From Danio rerio (taxonomy: Eukaryota > Chordata > Actinopteri > Cypriniformes > Danionidae): a stretch of 64,000 nt of DNA. Where the stretch lies: contig NC_133183.1 of assembly GCF_049306965.1 (NCBI RefSeq), positions 18,362,001-18,426,000 on the forward strand, in the 5' to 3' direction. The notes beneath the pieces were generated by a model that saw only the letters and a program-made list of their open reading frames with translations, was not told the origin of the DNA and ran no database searches. Positions 35,158 to 48,765 of this stretch are shown in pieces (the stretch's first letter is position 1; each line of letters starts with the position of its first letter). The translations under genes and the position numbers were made by a program.

Positions 35158-35546
35158 GTGGCCAATGCACCAAAAACAATGTTCAGAGCCCTTTAATAAA
35201 TTACAAAAGCAAAAACTTAGTTTTAGTAAGGAATTTAAGACTGAAGCTGTATCAGAAAAGCTGTGAATTAGGCCGTAAGGTGAAGCACCTTTTCGTTTCA
35301 TTCTGTTCCAGTACGTGGGGAACTACATTCTTTTCATTATAAAAAAATTAACAATTGGTATACAATTAAAAAAAGTTCTCCACATATAATCCTGCAATTA
35401 TTTTTTTTCAAGTGTTTAAATCTGACAATAGTCCCATCCTCGCGTAATCGTTTTTTAATGGTGAGAGATGCGGCTTTGCGTCACGTGCTTTCCGCTAGAC
35501 CAATAAGATGGCTTAACGTCTGAACAACATGTAAACATGGTCCAAC

Positions 35547-35963
35547 ATGGCAGCGCCCTTGTCTTCACTATCGAGTAGCGAAGAGGATAAAATTACGGTC
35601 AGACCTTCACCAAAAAGCAGTGAAATGGTTAATAAACAATGGTATATGCATCTCACGTCCATAAAGGAAGATGAAACGAAGGATTTTACTCGCAAACCGT
35701 GGGATACATTTAGAAACTGCATCAAACGGTGGCTTGGCCTGCAGGATGAGAGTCAGAAAATAGCAGAAACATACAAACAGTGTCTAAAACAGTGTCTGAC
35801 TGTGTGCCCGAAGACGCTGGGTTTCACCTGCTACATGGGTATTATTTATATAAAACGCTTGGATGCAGCCGAGAAACGAGTTTCATGGCGCCCTGAATCA
35901 GGGGGTGATCATCACACAGACCACTCTGTGTCATTGGGAAATTATCTTTTGTCAACGTATTGA
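35547..35963 (+). pseudogene. First coding block of the broken unrecognised gene (unit B)
   Basis: Same MAAPLSSLSSSEEDK start as at 502, open for 138 codons through KTLGFTCYMG to SLGNYLLSTY. It keeps a short segment that unit A lacks. A possible next block, MLSAGKNKARASTRFSFEDI, begins at about 36,072 (unit A counterpart about 3,426). The family and function are not recognised. Confidence 0.5.
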
Positions 35964-36755
35964 CTATCAACCTGTTCGGGTCCTGTACTTCCTGTTTGGT
36001 GCATAATTTTCAAGTAAACGAACAAGTACATCACTGTGGCAGGCAAACGCCAGAATCTTTCACAAGCAGAGATGCTGTCAGCAGGTAAAAACAAAGCACG
36101 CGCAAGCACACGTTTTAGCTTTGAAGATATATCCTACCATATGCTGAGAACCATAACTAACTTTCAAATATATCCCTATTTACATTACATATATAGACTA
36201 TTGCAGCATGGTCATGCCATTGGCCCTTGAACAATTCCTGATTGTTATCATACTATATCATAACTGCAACAAGTGGCAATTCAATCATATTTTCACGTTA
36301 AAACAGCTTTCATAATGTTATATAGAGGTCAAGTTGTAATTATATTAACAGTCAATGACTATCAAAGTACAGCATTGTTCACATTCAATTACATAGTGCT
36401 AATATTGTTTTGAAGTCATTCTTGCAAGATATTTCAGACTCAATATTCAACTTAGTGTGGTAAACAGTTTATGAGCAATTAAATGAACAAATGTGTGAAT
36501 ATCAAACCTACTTTACCTCAATTAATGTTATTCATCAATATGTGGACCTTTTTGGATTCTCGGAAGTTATGGAAATTAAAAATGTAAAACAGAAAATACA
36601 TTACGACCATTGTTATTGTTTACATTCCTTAAAATGGTCTTTATTACGATGTTTATTGGACACTCAGATTGTTTTTGCATACATATACTGCCTGAGCAGT
36701 CAAAACTTGTTTATTTTCTTAATACATATTTATTTACAATTTCTGTTTTTTACAG

Positions 36756-38993
36756 GTCAGTTGCTTAAAGAAGCTGAGATAAAGGAAGACCCTAGCATTC
36801 TTGTGCATATTAAAGACAAAGACAGTAAATCAGGTTCTTGACAAAGTCTACTGGAACAGTTACACAGGCGTCAGAAGAACAGTGAGTTTTTTTTTTTTTC
36901 ATTTTAACACAACTGAATATTTAATTAAAACAAATGCTAATTTTAAAAGCTAAACGTTAATCTACGTGGACCACTTGTTACAATAATTCAGCATAATAGA
37001 ATATCTAGTCATTTGTGAGGGTAAAAGAATGTCGAAATAATTTGTCAAAGTATTTTCCTTCTGAAGAATAAAAACAAACTCAATTTGCTTGGTCAGTTGC
37101 TTTTAGTTTGTACATGTACACAATACATGCATTCCAAATATGGAAGCCGGTGTAATAGTTACAGAACATAAATAATATTCATGTTTTTATTAGAAATGAG
37201 CCAACCTACGATGTAGGCTACAAGATCTTCTCTGAGAGGGTCATCCACCATCGAATAATTGTAAACCAAGGGGTGTCGACAATGAAGAAGAATAATGCCA
37301 AGAAGAATATGGTAAAGAGCCATGAAGATCTTGACGCTTTAACTACTGGTAATTTAAGTTTCTTTTGCAGCTTTGGAATGAACATTTATGCAACCTTTTT
37401 TTCTCACACAATGAGTAATCATCATGTAATAAATAATAATATTCCTCTTTTTTATCATAATAAGCTGACAATGTTTTTTTTATATTTTGTATATGTGATC
37501 ATCATTTCTTGTATTTTTATTATTTCAGGCAGGATAAATTAAAGTGGAGGCTGTCCCATGATTTCCCCCAGCTGGTGTTTCACTCTTCTAACCAGCGCAA
37601 CATCAATGAATTGGTTTTTCTTGAGACCCTTTCTGCAGATTGGTTGAACCAATACCTCATCTGGTAGAAAGAATACCTCATCCATCAGGTACACAAACAA
37701 CTGAGTCAACAGACGTAACTAGCCAAAGTATTGGTGAAAGCACAGCAAGTAGAATAGCTGGTACTGCAGAGAACACAAGGGCACTTCATAGTGTGGCATT
37801 GATACTAAAGAGAATTGTAGATGACTCTCCTTGTATGACATGTCCATGCTCACCCACGTCTGATGATTGAAATATTAGGGCAGCAAAATCTGTTGTGCCG
37901 TTTGATCTGTTTAACCTAATTTCATGGATTATTGGTGCAACTGAAGAACCAACACTAGCCCGTTGTGTTGATATTCCAGATGATTTATACCTGAAAGTGA
38001 TCTCCATTTGCCACGACCATCGTTTATCTTGCATCTAAGAACCCGGAGGCAGACACCTAAATCATTGTTTCTGGGTGTAACTGTTTGATAAGAAAAGATC
38101 ATATAGTGCTAGTCTTTAATCAAGCTATATATGCCAAAGCTTGTAATGACTGAATTAGGTGAGTTTCCTGGGCATTCTGGGGAAAAGGTTTGGAGATGCA
38201 GCACTGCAAGATATACTCATTTATTCAGAAGTTGTTGCTCTAGGATCTATCAATGGAGTGATGAATGGTCATCACTATAACCACAGCATGAGGACACACA
38301 AACATCTGTATGAGAGTCTGCAGCTCATCAGATTTTTCAGTTTCTTTGCCACCAGAAGACTGAAATGAGTGTTTGACTGTCATAAGTGAGATCACATGTG
38401 CATTCCCGAACAGGATAATGGATATTTTGTATGAAAATGAAAAAATTGTCAAAATGTGTTTAAAATGTAGCTTTTGTTATGGTTTTCGGTTTTTCTCTTA
38501 ATGAATCAAACTCAGTCTGGAGGTTATGAATATCAGAAGAGTATACTTTATTGTCGACAACAAAGGAGATTTTTCAGGAGACCCCCAGTAGCATCTCTGC
38601 CTGAAAATTCTGTCTCACTGATGTTCTGGCCTGCTTATATACCCTTTTGCAGCTGTTTTTCACATTGTTCTACATTTGTCACACAAGATCCCACCTAGTT
38701 TTAACCCCTGACCCAAACCTGGTTACCATATATCTTATCCATCAATACTTGATTATTTCCACATGTGATGCTCTATTCTCATCCATTTCTTGTGACACCT
38801 TAGTTGTTTACTCAGGCCATCTCCCCTTTCTAACTTTACATAGTACCTTAATTCTTCTAATGGTATTTAAGTCTACAAGCAGATTATACACGTACAATTT
38901 GAATATATAGATTAACTTTACACTTTAAAGAGTATAAAATCCACTTCACTTTCAGGTTCTGATGATAGTGATAAGGAGAGTAGTGATGAGTAA
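36756..38993 (+). pseudogene. Later coding blocks of the broken unrecognised gene (unit B)
   Basis: Block for block the same as 9,399-11,636, including GQLLKEAEIKEDPSILVHIK, the FNLISWIIGATEEP block, GILGKRFGDAALQDILIYSE, the acidic end and AATAAA (39,032-39,037). It is broken in several places, almost all shared with unit A. Confidence 0.5.
38475..38922 (-). mobile_element. Solo LTR (retrovirus-like fossil), unit B
   Basis: The counterpart of 11,118-11,565, 448 bp, with the same CTTT target duplication (38,471-38,474; 38,923-38,926). Being at the same site in both units, it is older than the duplication. Confidence 0.7.
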
Positions 38994-39770
38994 AAATGAT
39001 CTGTGTCACATGTTAGTTCAGTTTGAGCTGTAATAAAGTTTCTGTAAAATTTGTACATTTTTGGCGGTATTGAAAAATTTGTGCAGCAGACCAGCATTTC
39101 ATGTCATTTCAGCCAACTTGGACCAAAATTGATCTTATTGTTAACTTTGTGATACCTTAGTGCTTACTGAACATTTTTGAAAAATAAAACATAACAAACA
39201 TGTTTAAGTTCAAATATCTTCTTCAGTTTTATTAAGAGCCAATATGTGAAATTGAGGTGGGTTGTAAAAAATGCTTAATTTCATGGTCTTCAATTAAAAT
39301 TGAGTAGATTAATGCACCAGTACCTGTCTCATATATGTAGCTACATGTACAAAAGTCAATTTGACACATATTGTGTGTTGCCAAAATGCATATTAATAAA
39401 GTCACAGGCCAAACTAGCAACATAAGATTTTAGTTTTTTGTAAATTCCTAATTATTCGCATTTATGCATCTTGACAAAAAACTGCAGTATTTTTTGTGGA
39501 GAACTTTTAACATAACATCCATAAGGATGCTGTCTATCCAGAAATGCATAAAAAAGTAGTGCCCAGATGTGGAAACCAAAACCACTTTTTCTAGGTTCAC
39601 CTTATGGCCTATAATGCGAGATCCCACTGGATTTTATCATAGATATTTTTCATTTATGAGACTTTCAGGCAATATAATAATAATAATAATAATAATAAAA
39701 ATAAATGAATAAACATAAGGCGGAGTAATTCTAGGATTTTTATTTTAGAGGGGATCAAATCTAATAAGGG

Positions 39771-39804
<34 letters not shown>

Positions 39805-39808
39805 TATT

Positions 39809-40157
39809 AGGTGGCATGGTGGCTTAGTGGTTATCACTGTCACCTCACAGAAGGTCGCTGGTTCAAGTCGTGGCTGGGCCAGATGGCATTTCTGTGTGGA
39901 GTTTTCCCATGTTCCTGTGGGTTTCCTCTGGGTGCTTTGGTTTAACCCCTCAGTCCAAACACATGCACTATAGGTGAATTGGTTAACCAAAATTGTCCGT
40001 AGTGTAAAGGTGTGTGTTAATGAAAGTGTATGGGTGTTTTCCAGTACTGGGTTGCGGCTGGAAGGGCACTTGCTGCATAAAACATGCTGGAACAGTTGGC
40101 AGTTCATTCTGCTGTGGAGACTCCTGATAAATAAGGGAATAAGCTAAAGGAAAATTC
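39809..40157 (+). mobile_element. DANA-type SINE (unit B)
   Basis: The counterpart of 12,441-12,785. Its B-box region, GGTTCAAGTCG, is closer to the consensus than in unit A. Confidence 0.85.
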
Positions 40158-40935
40158 TATTAAATTCAATTCATCTTTATTTCCATAGCACTTTTACAAT
40201 GTAGATTGTGTTACAATTAATGAATGAATAATAAATGAATAAACATAAGAGGAGATTCTACTAATATTTAGCGGGGCTCAACCCAAAAAAGGGTAATAAT
40301 AATAACAATATTAATAATAACAAAAACAACAACAATAATAATATTAAAATCATCATAGATGAAATAAAAAATAACTAATAGGTTAGGTTGTAAATAAATT
40401 AATTGCATTATGGTAACATTGAGTATAGATTACTGAATAAGCAAATACAAGACCTGTTTACTGTGCTATCTACTGTAAATTTGACTATTTGCATTTCTAT
40501 GCTCAACATTTTTGTTTCCACTTATAAGAAAAAGGAGAAAAAAGTGTCCACTTCTCTAATTCAAATTAAAATAAATAAAATCTTTTACTTTAAGGCTTTA
40601 AAATATTTCACAACTGGGTCATTAAAAACAATATTTAATACAAAGCTTGTGATGTTTCATGTCTGTTGTCGAATAATTTCTCAACATGACAGAACGCTAC
40701 TGCCACACTGTAGATTTGAATTCAGAGATATATTATCATTTAAAACATGGTAGTTTCATAAAGTATGTGTTCATAGTTTAGCAACATGTGTTCATCATGT
40801 TTTTAGAAACAGTAAAATCACCAACACAACTCCAGACACAAAACTCAACACTTTTCAACAGACAACTGAGCAGACAAACACAACAAACAGAAATAAACAG
40901 TTTTTTTCCAACAGTTTTATTTTTTCTTCAGCAAT

Positions 40936-43348
40936 TCAAATCTGTAAATAATAAAAGAGCACCCTTTTTTTCTCATTCACCAAAGGTTCCTCAGCTCTGC
41001 TCTGGAGATCGTCTTTTGTGTCAGTTTTCTTTACTCTCCTCCTCCTCCTCCTCTTCTTCTTCTTCATCTGCTCCTCCATTTTCGTACTCTCCTTTATCTC
41101 ATCACTGTCACTTTTCTTTTTCCTCCTCCTCCTTCTCTTCTTCTTCTTCACTTCCTCCTCCTCCTTCTCAGCTTCCTTTGTCACACCAGAGTCCATTTTG
41201 TTTTCCCCCTCTGCCTCCTTCATCTCCACCTCCTCCTTTATATCTTGTGTACCAATTTTCCTTGGCCTTCTTCTCCTCCTCCTCTTCTTCTTCACTTCCT
41301 CCTCCTCCTTCTCAGCTTCCTTTCTCACCTCATTGTCCGTTTTCTCTTCCTCCTCTGCCTCTTTTATCCTCTCCTCCTCCGTCACTTTCATCTCCACCTC
41401 CTCCTTTATAGTGTCCTCTTGTGTACAACTTATCCTTGGCCTCCTCCTTCTCCTCCTCTTTTTCTTCACCTCCTCTTCCTTCTTTTCACCCTCATTTATT
41501 TCATCAACGTCCTTTTTGTTTTCCTCCTCCACCTTCACGTTCTCTTCCTCCACCTTTACGTTCTTGTCCTCCTCCACCTTCAAGTTTTCTTCTTCCTCCA
41601 CCACCTCCATCTCATTTTCCTCCTCCACCATCACGTTCTCTTCCTCCACCACCTCCATCTCATTTTCCTCCTCCACCATCACGTTCTCTTCCTCCACCAC
41701 CTCCATCTCATTTTCGTCCTCCACCATCAAGTTCTCTTCCTCCACCACCTCCATCTCATTTTCCTCCTCCACCATCACGTTCTCTTTCTCCACCACCATC
41801 ATCTCCTTTTCCACCTCCACCTTCATCTTCTCTTTCCTTTTCTCCATAATGTCATTTTTCATGGTCACCTCTTCCTCCATCCTCCTCCTCCTCATTAATT
41901 CCTCAACAGTGATGTCATTTTCACAATCTGTTAAAGGAGAAACACATTGAACAAAGAGACCTTAAACTCCAGGTAAAATGAAGCTGAAGTTTATTTATAT
42001 CATTATATCCACGCAGTAATAATCATTTACCTTCTGAGGATCTCAGACACCACATCTTGCACAATGACTGGAAAAAACGTGCAAGTCTGTTCTTTTTGTT
42101 CTTTTTGTTTTTCTTCATGTTCACCTCATCTGTTAAAAGAGAAATGATTGCACAGTCATTTCAGAAGAAATTAAAAATATATATTTGTAATTTAACTCTT
42201 CTGTAAAGTTTTGCAATAGACCATTTTGAGAAATGTAAACAATAACAATGGTCCTAATCTATTTCCTGATTTATATTTTTAATTTCTCTAACTTCCGGGA
42301 ATCAAAAATGTCCACATATTAATTAATAATGTTAAAATTAACGTGAAGATATGATTGAATTGCCTGTTGTTACAGATATGAATTAGTATGATAACAAACA
42401 GGAAATGTTCATCGGCCAATGACATGCGCACATTGAAATGGCCTACTTTAACCATGTATTTTTGCATGGCATTGTATGATTATTTCAGGCCCGTAACCAG
42501 GAGGGGCCTGAAATAATAAAGCATTTTTAATTTCACTATTCATTTTCACTATTTATGATGTATGGTCCAGAATTTACCCTATACATAAGCTCAGTTGTCC
42601 TATTTTGACTGCTGTGCCATCATAAATAGTGAATATAAATAGTGAAAATAGAAAGGTTTTAAGACTGATGTGACTTCAGCTAGCAACTTTCCCCAATGCT
42701 AACAAATATTTTTCATGAGTCCAACATACAGTTGTGCAGAAAAAAAAACAATCTGAATCAATCTGAAGTCATCTTTCGCTACTGTATTGTTTTTAAGCCA
42801 ACATTTCACAAATAACTTTGAATTATTTGAAAATTTTAAATCTTGGACCTTACTCTTGAAACAAAAAAGGACCAACAAAAAGGTTTGAAACATCAAAAGT
42901 GGACCATATTATAATTAATTTGAATACAAATTTGGCTATTGTTGTTGTGCATGAATTTTTACATTTATTTTTTGCAAGAGAGGCTAAAATGTAATTAATT
43001 GTTAAGCTTTACATTATTTCATTGTAATACCCAATTAAGGCAACTGAAACCATTTGAGTAAAAAACAAATTTATATGAGTACTGTGAACTTATTCCATTG
43101 AAGTTGAAGTGTTGAGGTATTTAATTGACTCATTATCTTTAACACTGAGATCAAAACTCTTCAAATGAGTAGAATTAACTTTCAGTAGATTTTGAACATT
43201 CGTACCACAATAACTTACCATTGGTGCCACTTGAGGATCTTGATTTGGGGAAAGAGAACTTCTCCATCTTGACCCTTGCTCCGTCTTCGACGCTCGGTTT
43301 GAGCTGGTATTGGTCAACCATTGATACGGGATTTTCGGCTTTCGCCAT
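40936..43348 (-). CDS. Three-exon gene for a 406-residue polyampholyte protein (unit B)
   Basis: Exon 1 is 43,348-43,219 (MAKAENPVSMVDQYQ, donor GTAAGT), exon 2 is 42,129-42,031, and exon 3 is 41,927-40,936. Lengths are again 130, 99 and 992 nt, with identical phases. In exon 3 the protein differs from unit A by one residue (the DKNIKVEE segment reads DKNVKVEE). The AATAAA lies at 40,916-40,921. Keeping the whole frame in both units while the neighbouring calreticulin exons acquired indels suggests, but does not prove, selection. At about 1% divergence, chance retention is also possible. Function is unknown. Confidence 0.7.
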
Positions 43349-44215
43349 CAACCACTGAGATCTAATGACAGGGTATTTTATCGACAGTATTGTAGTTGAA
43401 TCAAATCGTCGTTTAGCTGAGAATATTTGCAACAAACTACACCTCCTTAAAACCACTTCAACAAACCAACAAAAAAATTTTCAGTTTGCAAGTCTAATGT
43501 TCCATTTGGAACTACGTTTAGAACACATCCTCCGCGTCATCGGTCACCTCACGGCATGTTTACTTTTAAAGACAAATGTATGAAGATGAATGCAAATGAC
43601 ATAAAACATGTACTATTCAAATTAATAATCCATTTAAAACAGCTTTTGTCCTTTAGATTATTTATACAGCTAGGATATAAGCTGTTTTAAATGGATAATT
43701 TATTTAAGATATAATAATTTATTTAAGATATAACTGTAAACAAAGAAGCACAACAAATGAAACAAACGCACCTACACGACGGGCATGTATTGACTTAATT
43801 AACATAATATATTCATTTGAGGTATTCTGCTTATTTAATATGATCCATCCAGCAAGACATTTGCCATTACCACAATAAAAAAATAAGTGTCATAATAGTA
43901 AATACTTCAAACCATTATAGTAAGTGTATTACACTTTATTTACAACAGGTTGTTGATAAATGCTACTGCATGTTAACAAGCCTATAAAATACTTAAAGTA
44001 CTATAAATTACTAAATTATTTTTATATGGGTTTGTAAAATCATATTGTTTACATGATTTATTTGAAATACTGCAATATGGAATGTTGATGGAACTTTTCA
44101 TTTAAAATATTGCAATTATTTGTCACCTGACATCATCATGATTTAGCGATTATGCACTTTAATCTAGTTTTGAACACACAATTACTTTTCTAATCGTCTC
44201 AACTTACATCAATCT

Positions 44216-44757
44216 TCATTCATTCATTTTCCTTTGGATTAGTTCTTTTATTCATCAGGGGTTGCCACAGCGGAATAAACCGCCAACTATTCCAGTATAT
44301 TTTACGCAGCAAATGCTCTTTTTATTGGGGGTTAAGCAGGCCCAACAGTCCTAAAATGCACCATTTCTACTTTTAATTTTTTATTTAATTAGGTGTGTTT
44401 TAATATCACTCGAATGTCTTATCTATGTTCTATCTTAATGCAATCTCTACATTTTAAATTAGCTTTCTTAAAATAAATTTACAACCAAGAATAATTACCC
44501 TAATTTGCCCAGTTAATCTAAGGAACCTTTTTAAGCCTTTAAATGTCACTTTAAACTGCATAGAAGTGTCTTGAAAAATATCTAGTAAACTATCATGTAC
44601 TGTCATCATGGCAAAGATCAAATAAATCAGTCATTAAGAGATGAGATATTAAAACTATCATGTTTAGAAATGTGTTGAATAAATCTCTTCGTTAAACAGA
44701 AATTGGGGGAAAAAAGTATTGGGTGGGGGGTTGGGCTAAAGATTCTGACTTGAACTG
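44216..44757. mobile_element. DANA fragment and CAGTTGAAGTC-family MITE fragment (unit B)
   Basis: Counterparts of 16,842-16,978 and 17,110-17,384. A poly-G tract of about 14 lies at 44,826. Confidence 0.75.
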
Positions 44758-45875
44758 TATTTATTTATTTGGATTAGATTGAATTCAACTGTATTGTCAT
44801 TTAACATGGACATGGCAACAAAACAAGGGGGGGGGGGGGGGTCAAAAACCCCTCATGAATAAAGGGACTAAAAGAAAATGAATGAATGAATGAATGTTTA
44901 GTTTGGCCATAGCTTAACTGGTTAATAATTTTTTTTACAAATAAATATGTATTCAGGACACTTGGGTTGGGTATCTTACTCTTTTTGTAGTTTTATTATC
45001 GGGACATCAACTGTCATACCATTTGCTTTTCTTTCTGTGTCAAGGAACATCCTTCAGAAGACAAAAAGTACAAAATATATCTTTAAACTCATTAAAGGAC
45101 AAACAAATGAGATTTGAAGAGACTCAGAGAAAAACTGTTGATGTTGATTGACTTTAACCAAACATTCAGATCAGTAGGATGAGGAAATTCTTCAGTTTAA
45201 TGCTTACAGCAAAGCAAGTAGGTGAACTTTTAGATTTTTGTTGACCAGAGCTGTTTTCAGGAAACCATGACAAAGATTTGTTTAAACCTGATTACAAATA
45301 GACTGACAGCGAGTAAGAGGTTATGAATGAATGAAAACTCTCTCTCTCGCTTTTTCGAAGACAAACACACACAAACACAACTGCGTCAAGCCAAAATGCT
45401 GCAGAGTAGATCTAAACCGCTTTCCTATATTCTGTAACAGCTGTGAAATGGAGACAAAATAGTGGCAAAAGTACCTCAAAACTGCTCAACAATATTAACA
45501 AAAAGTAAATGTAGTGTTTGAGGTAATCTGAGAATTGTAGCTACCAGCTGATGATGGTTATGCTTCAAGTTTTGTGTCACACAGAATTGCTTAGCAAACA
45601 GGATATCTGAAATCATTTGTAAACAAGAGCGATGAATTCCTACAATATTACGTACAGGCGTGGGTCTGTTGTGTCACATTAGCTCCCTTTTACTCTCCCT
45701 GACTGAAACTCTTAGAGACCTGACAAAATAAGAATGAAAATTATGACAAAGTCAATCTATAAATAGGTTTGTAGTTGTGAGAAAGAACAAAAAACAGCAG
45801 AAGAATCCATCACACCAGTTCTCTTTCCTGTACCCCATCAGTCATGAGGCGTTCTTCATTAGTTTCTGTTGAAAT

Positions 45876-46520
45876 CTATAACTCGTATTTAAGTTTAGAG
45901 TCAGTTTCCTCTTTCTCGTCCTCGTCTTGTTCTTCCTCTTCATCTTCTTCTTCCTTTTCCTCTTCTTTCTCTTCCTTCTTTGCCTCCTCCTTTCTTGACT
46001 TTTCCTCTTCATCATGTTTCTTTCTGTCTTCCTCTTCTTGGCTTTCCTTCATTTTCTTTTCAGCATCCTTAAACAACAATAGATGAATTACTACAATTAA
46101 ACGGACAAATATTTATTGGGGCTAATAATAATAATAATAACAACAACAACAATAATAATAATAACAATAATAGGAAAAATGTGTACTTTTGTGGCTCCCC
46201 AAGTCTCAGTGCCGACCTCTTCTGCCAACTTGGGGTCGTTGGTAATTAGGAAGTTGTCGAAAATTGTGCCAGACTTCACCTAGTGGAATTAAAACAAAAG
46301 AGTCCATAATGAGTTATTAAATATCAGGAAAATTTTGTCATGTTTTGGATGTAAAGGAAAAAAACTGCTAATTTACCTGCCACAAGTCCAGTCCGATCAC
46401 TCCGATGCTGTCGTATTTATAGATCTCGCTGTCAGCAGTGTATTCTGGGTTATCAATCTCAGGGTGCACCCATTTCCCCTTGTGAGCAGAATTGTCGATC
46501 TGGCGGGGTTTCCACTCAAC
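45876..46520 (-). pseudogene. calr3-like: Calreticulin-like gene, exons 7-9 only (unit B), with intact KYEL end
   Basis: Exon 7 is 46,520-46,377 (144 bp; first codon GTT instead of GGT, giving VEWKPRQIDN), exon 8 is 46,279-46,187 (93 bp; VKSGTIFDNFLITNDPKLAE), and exon 9 is 46,067-45,876. Exon 9 encodes the acidic Ca2+-buffering tail and ends SKLKYEL, a KDEL-like ER-retrieval signal. All three are open with good splice sites. Exons 1-6 are absent because the duplicated unit ends at exon 6, so this is an orphan 3' part with no visible promoter. It shows what unit A looked like before its exon 8 and exon 9 indels. Confidence 0.85.
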
Positions 46521-46589
46521 CTTCAAGAGATTCACAATTTAATTTAGGAAATCAAACAGCAAAAAACCCAGTATTCACACAGATGAAAA

Positions 46590-47122
46590 TAGGGCTGCAC
46601 GATATTGGAAAAAAATAGACATATTGATATTTTATTTTTCTGCGATACACATTGCAATATTGAGCATAATTTCAATGGCTCTATGAATGACTTGAATGGC
46701 TCTATTTAGAAAGAATAGAATAGAAATAGAAAAGAGAAGAAGGCCAGTACATCTGCGTAAAATATAATAAACCATTCATAAGCATTGCTAAAAACAGTAG
46801 TAAAAAATAAAAGTAAACAGTCTAGGAGGTGTTCAGGCACATGAATTGAATGATCAAATGTAAAATAAACCTCTATACAGTTCATTAATCTTTCTACAAG
46901 TTACAAACATTATGAATTGTTATACTTGAATGCTTACACACTCACAGACCTTAAAAATATATGCAAATGTAAATTTGTAGAGTTACAATAAATCACGTTT
47001 ATTTCCAACTGTGGCTCCTGGTCAGGTATAAACTGGACTCCACATTTCAGATCCTGCGATGTGTCTATTGCAAATGCTCACATTTCGATATTGATGCTGA
47101 AATGATATATTGTGCAGCCCTA
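46590..47122. mobile_element. Non-autonomous hAT element (unit B)
   Basis: The counterpart of 19,250-19,782. The right duplication GACAAAAA is intact and the left has changed to GATGAAAA. Confidence 0.9.
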
Positions 47123-47598
47123 GACAAAAACAAATTGTACAATATATTGAATTTGATGTGGAATGATGATTAACTGGATTGATTTTCTAAATGCATAATA
47201 TTGATTTCATTGAGAATGAAGTTTCATTGAGAATGAGTTTTTTTAAACTCTTTTCTCCAATCAAGAATCCTCCTATCATTTGATTTACACAAACCCCACC
47301 TCTTTTTACCAAAATTAAACTGAAGCTCACATTCACATGTGCCTCCGATAAAACAATCAACAATGGATTAACAGAAACAAGATGCCACCTTATATTTTAC
47401 TTCAATGTATTTACTCAAACAGTAAACTAAAGATCTGTCGCTACTTGTTATATCAAACTAAAACTGTAGACAAAAAAGGCTCTATAAAGTTTGCTCTACT
47501 TTTCTTTAAAATTACTTTTAAAATCGTTATAAAAATTAAAAACGCACATTGTTAATCTTTAGGAGAACAATTAATCTGTGCAGGTTAATTCACTGTTT

Positions 47599-47893
47599 CG
47601 CCTGATTCACACGAGACTTTAGCATCAATGCTTGACAGAGGGCGTGTCTGAAGTTGGGGCTGACACGATCATCATAGCAGCGTCAGCCAATAAAACTAGC
47701 CGGCAATCAACTGTCTGAGCTGGGGAAATTGTATGAAGCAATTTGATTGGCAGACGCTTTTATTGGTGATTAATAAGTTTAGAAAGTCTCAATTTCTGCA
47801 GCAAACAACACGGATTCACAATTCAGTTCAGCAACGTTTGACGTCACCCGTTCGAAGTAAATGTGAAGCGTTGATGCCCCGTGTGAATTGGGC
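47599..47893. mobile_element. MITE-like element (unit B counterpart of 20,284)
   Basis: Same imperfect inverted ends as in unit A. Confidence 0.5.
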
Positions 47894-48558
47894 ATTTTGC
47901 TAATCTTCAATGCAAGTCAGAGCATTTGCTTCTGCACTTGTATTTTGAATTCAGTTTGACAACCACAATATTCCTAACCACACCCCTATGATGATAAACA
48001 AAAAGCAAGCCCCGCCTCCAGATCAATATTCTGTTTCAGTTGAAAGTACTTTAACACACTGAAATAAAAGCCTCAGCTTAAGACTGGAATTTATTTTGTA
48101 GTTTCCATCCCTTAATTTTTTCTAGACTCAATTTTAACAATATCAAATTTTCTAATGTTTTCAGATTGACCACACCACGAGCATCATGCACACACTTCAG
48201 TATCCGTGTCATAAACCAAAACGTGCCATTCATTTGCACAGAGAAGCAGAAAATGTAGATCTCAAACTTAAATAGTATCTAGTGGTTTGATACTATTTAT
48301 AAATATTGATATACTGTGATTTGATTACGTGTACAGAATTACTTTTGACTTATTCATTCAAACAATTACCAAATTCCGCAACAATTATACAGCAAATTCA
48401 GATTTTAGATGTAGATTCTGCAGTTTCCGCATCACGGAAATCATAGGGCTGTATATAGAGAGGTCTGGGTTGTCAAAAGTATCCACTTCAGCACCAATCA
48501 ATACTGAAATTTTAAAAACGTCCATTTCCAGATAACATTTGAACACTGTTGTGCTTGT

Positions 48559-48765
48559 TTTAAAGGGACAAATTTTAATTCTGTGATCATTTACTACCTT
48601 ACCTACTCAAACACAAAAGAAGATATTTTGAAGTAAGCTAGAAACCTGTAACCATTGACTTCAATATTTTTTCCTACAGAAGGAAAAACCTCAAAGCCGT
48701 TGAACCAATTGAGGGTGAGTAAATAGTGAGTATATTTTCATTTTTGGGGGAACTACCTCTTTAAA
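48559..48765. mobile_element. MITE with TTTAAAGGGACA / CTCTTTAAA ends (unit B)
   Basis: The counterpart of 21,243-21,447. Confidence 0.75.
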
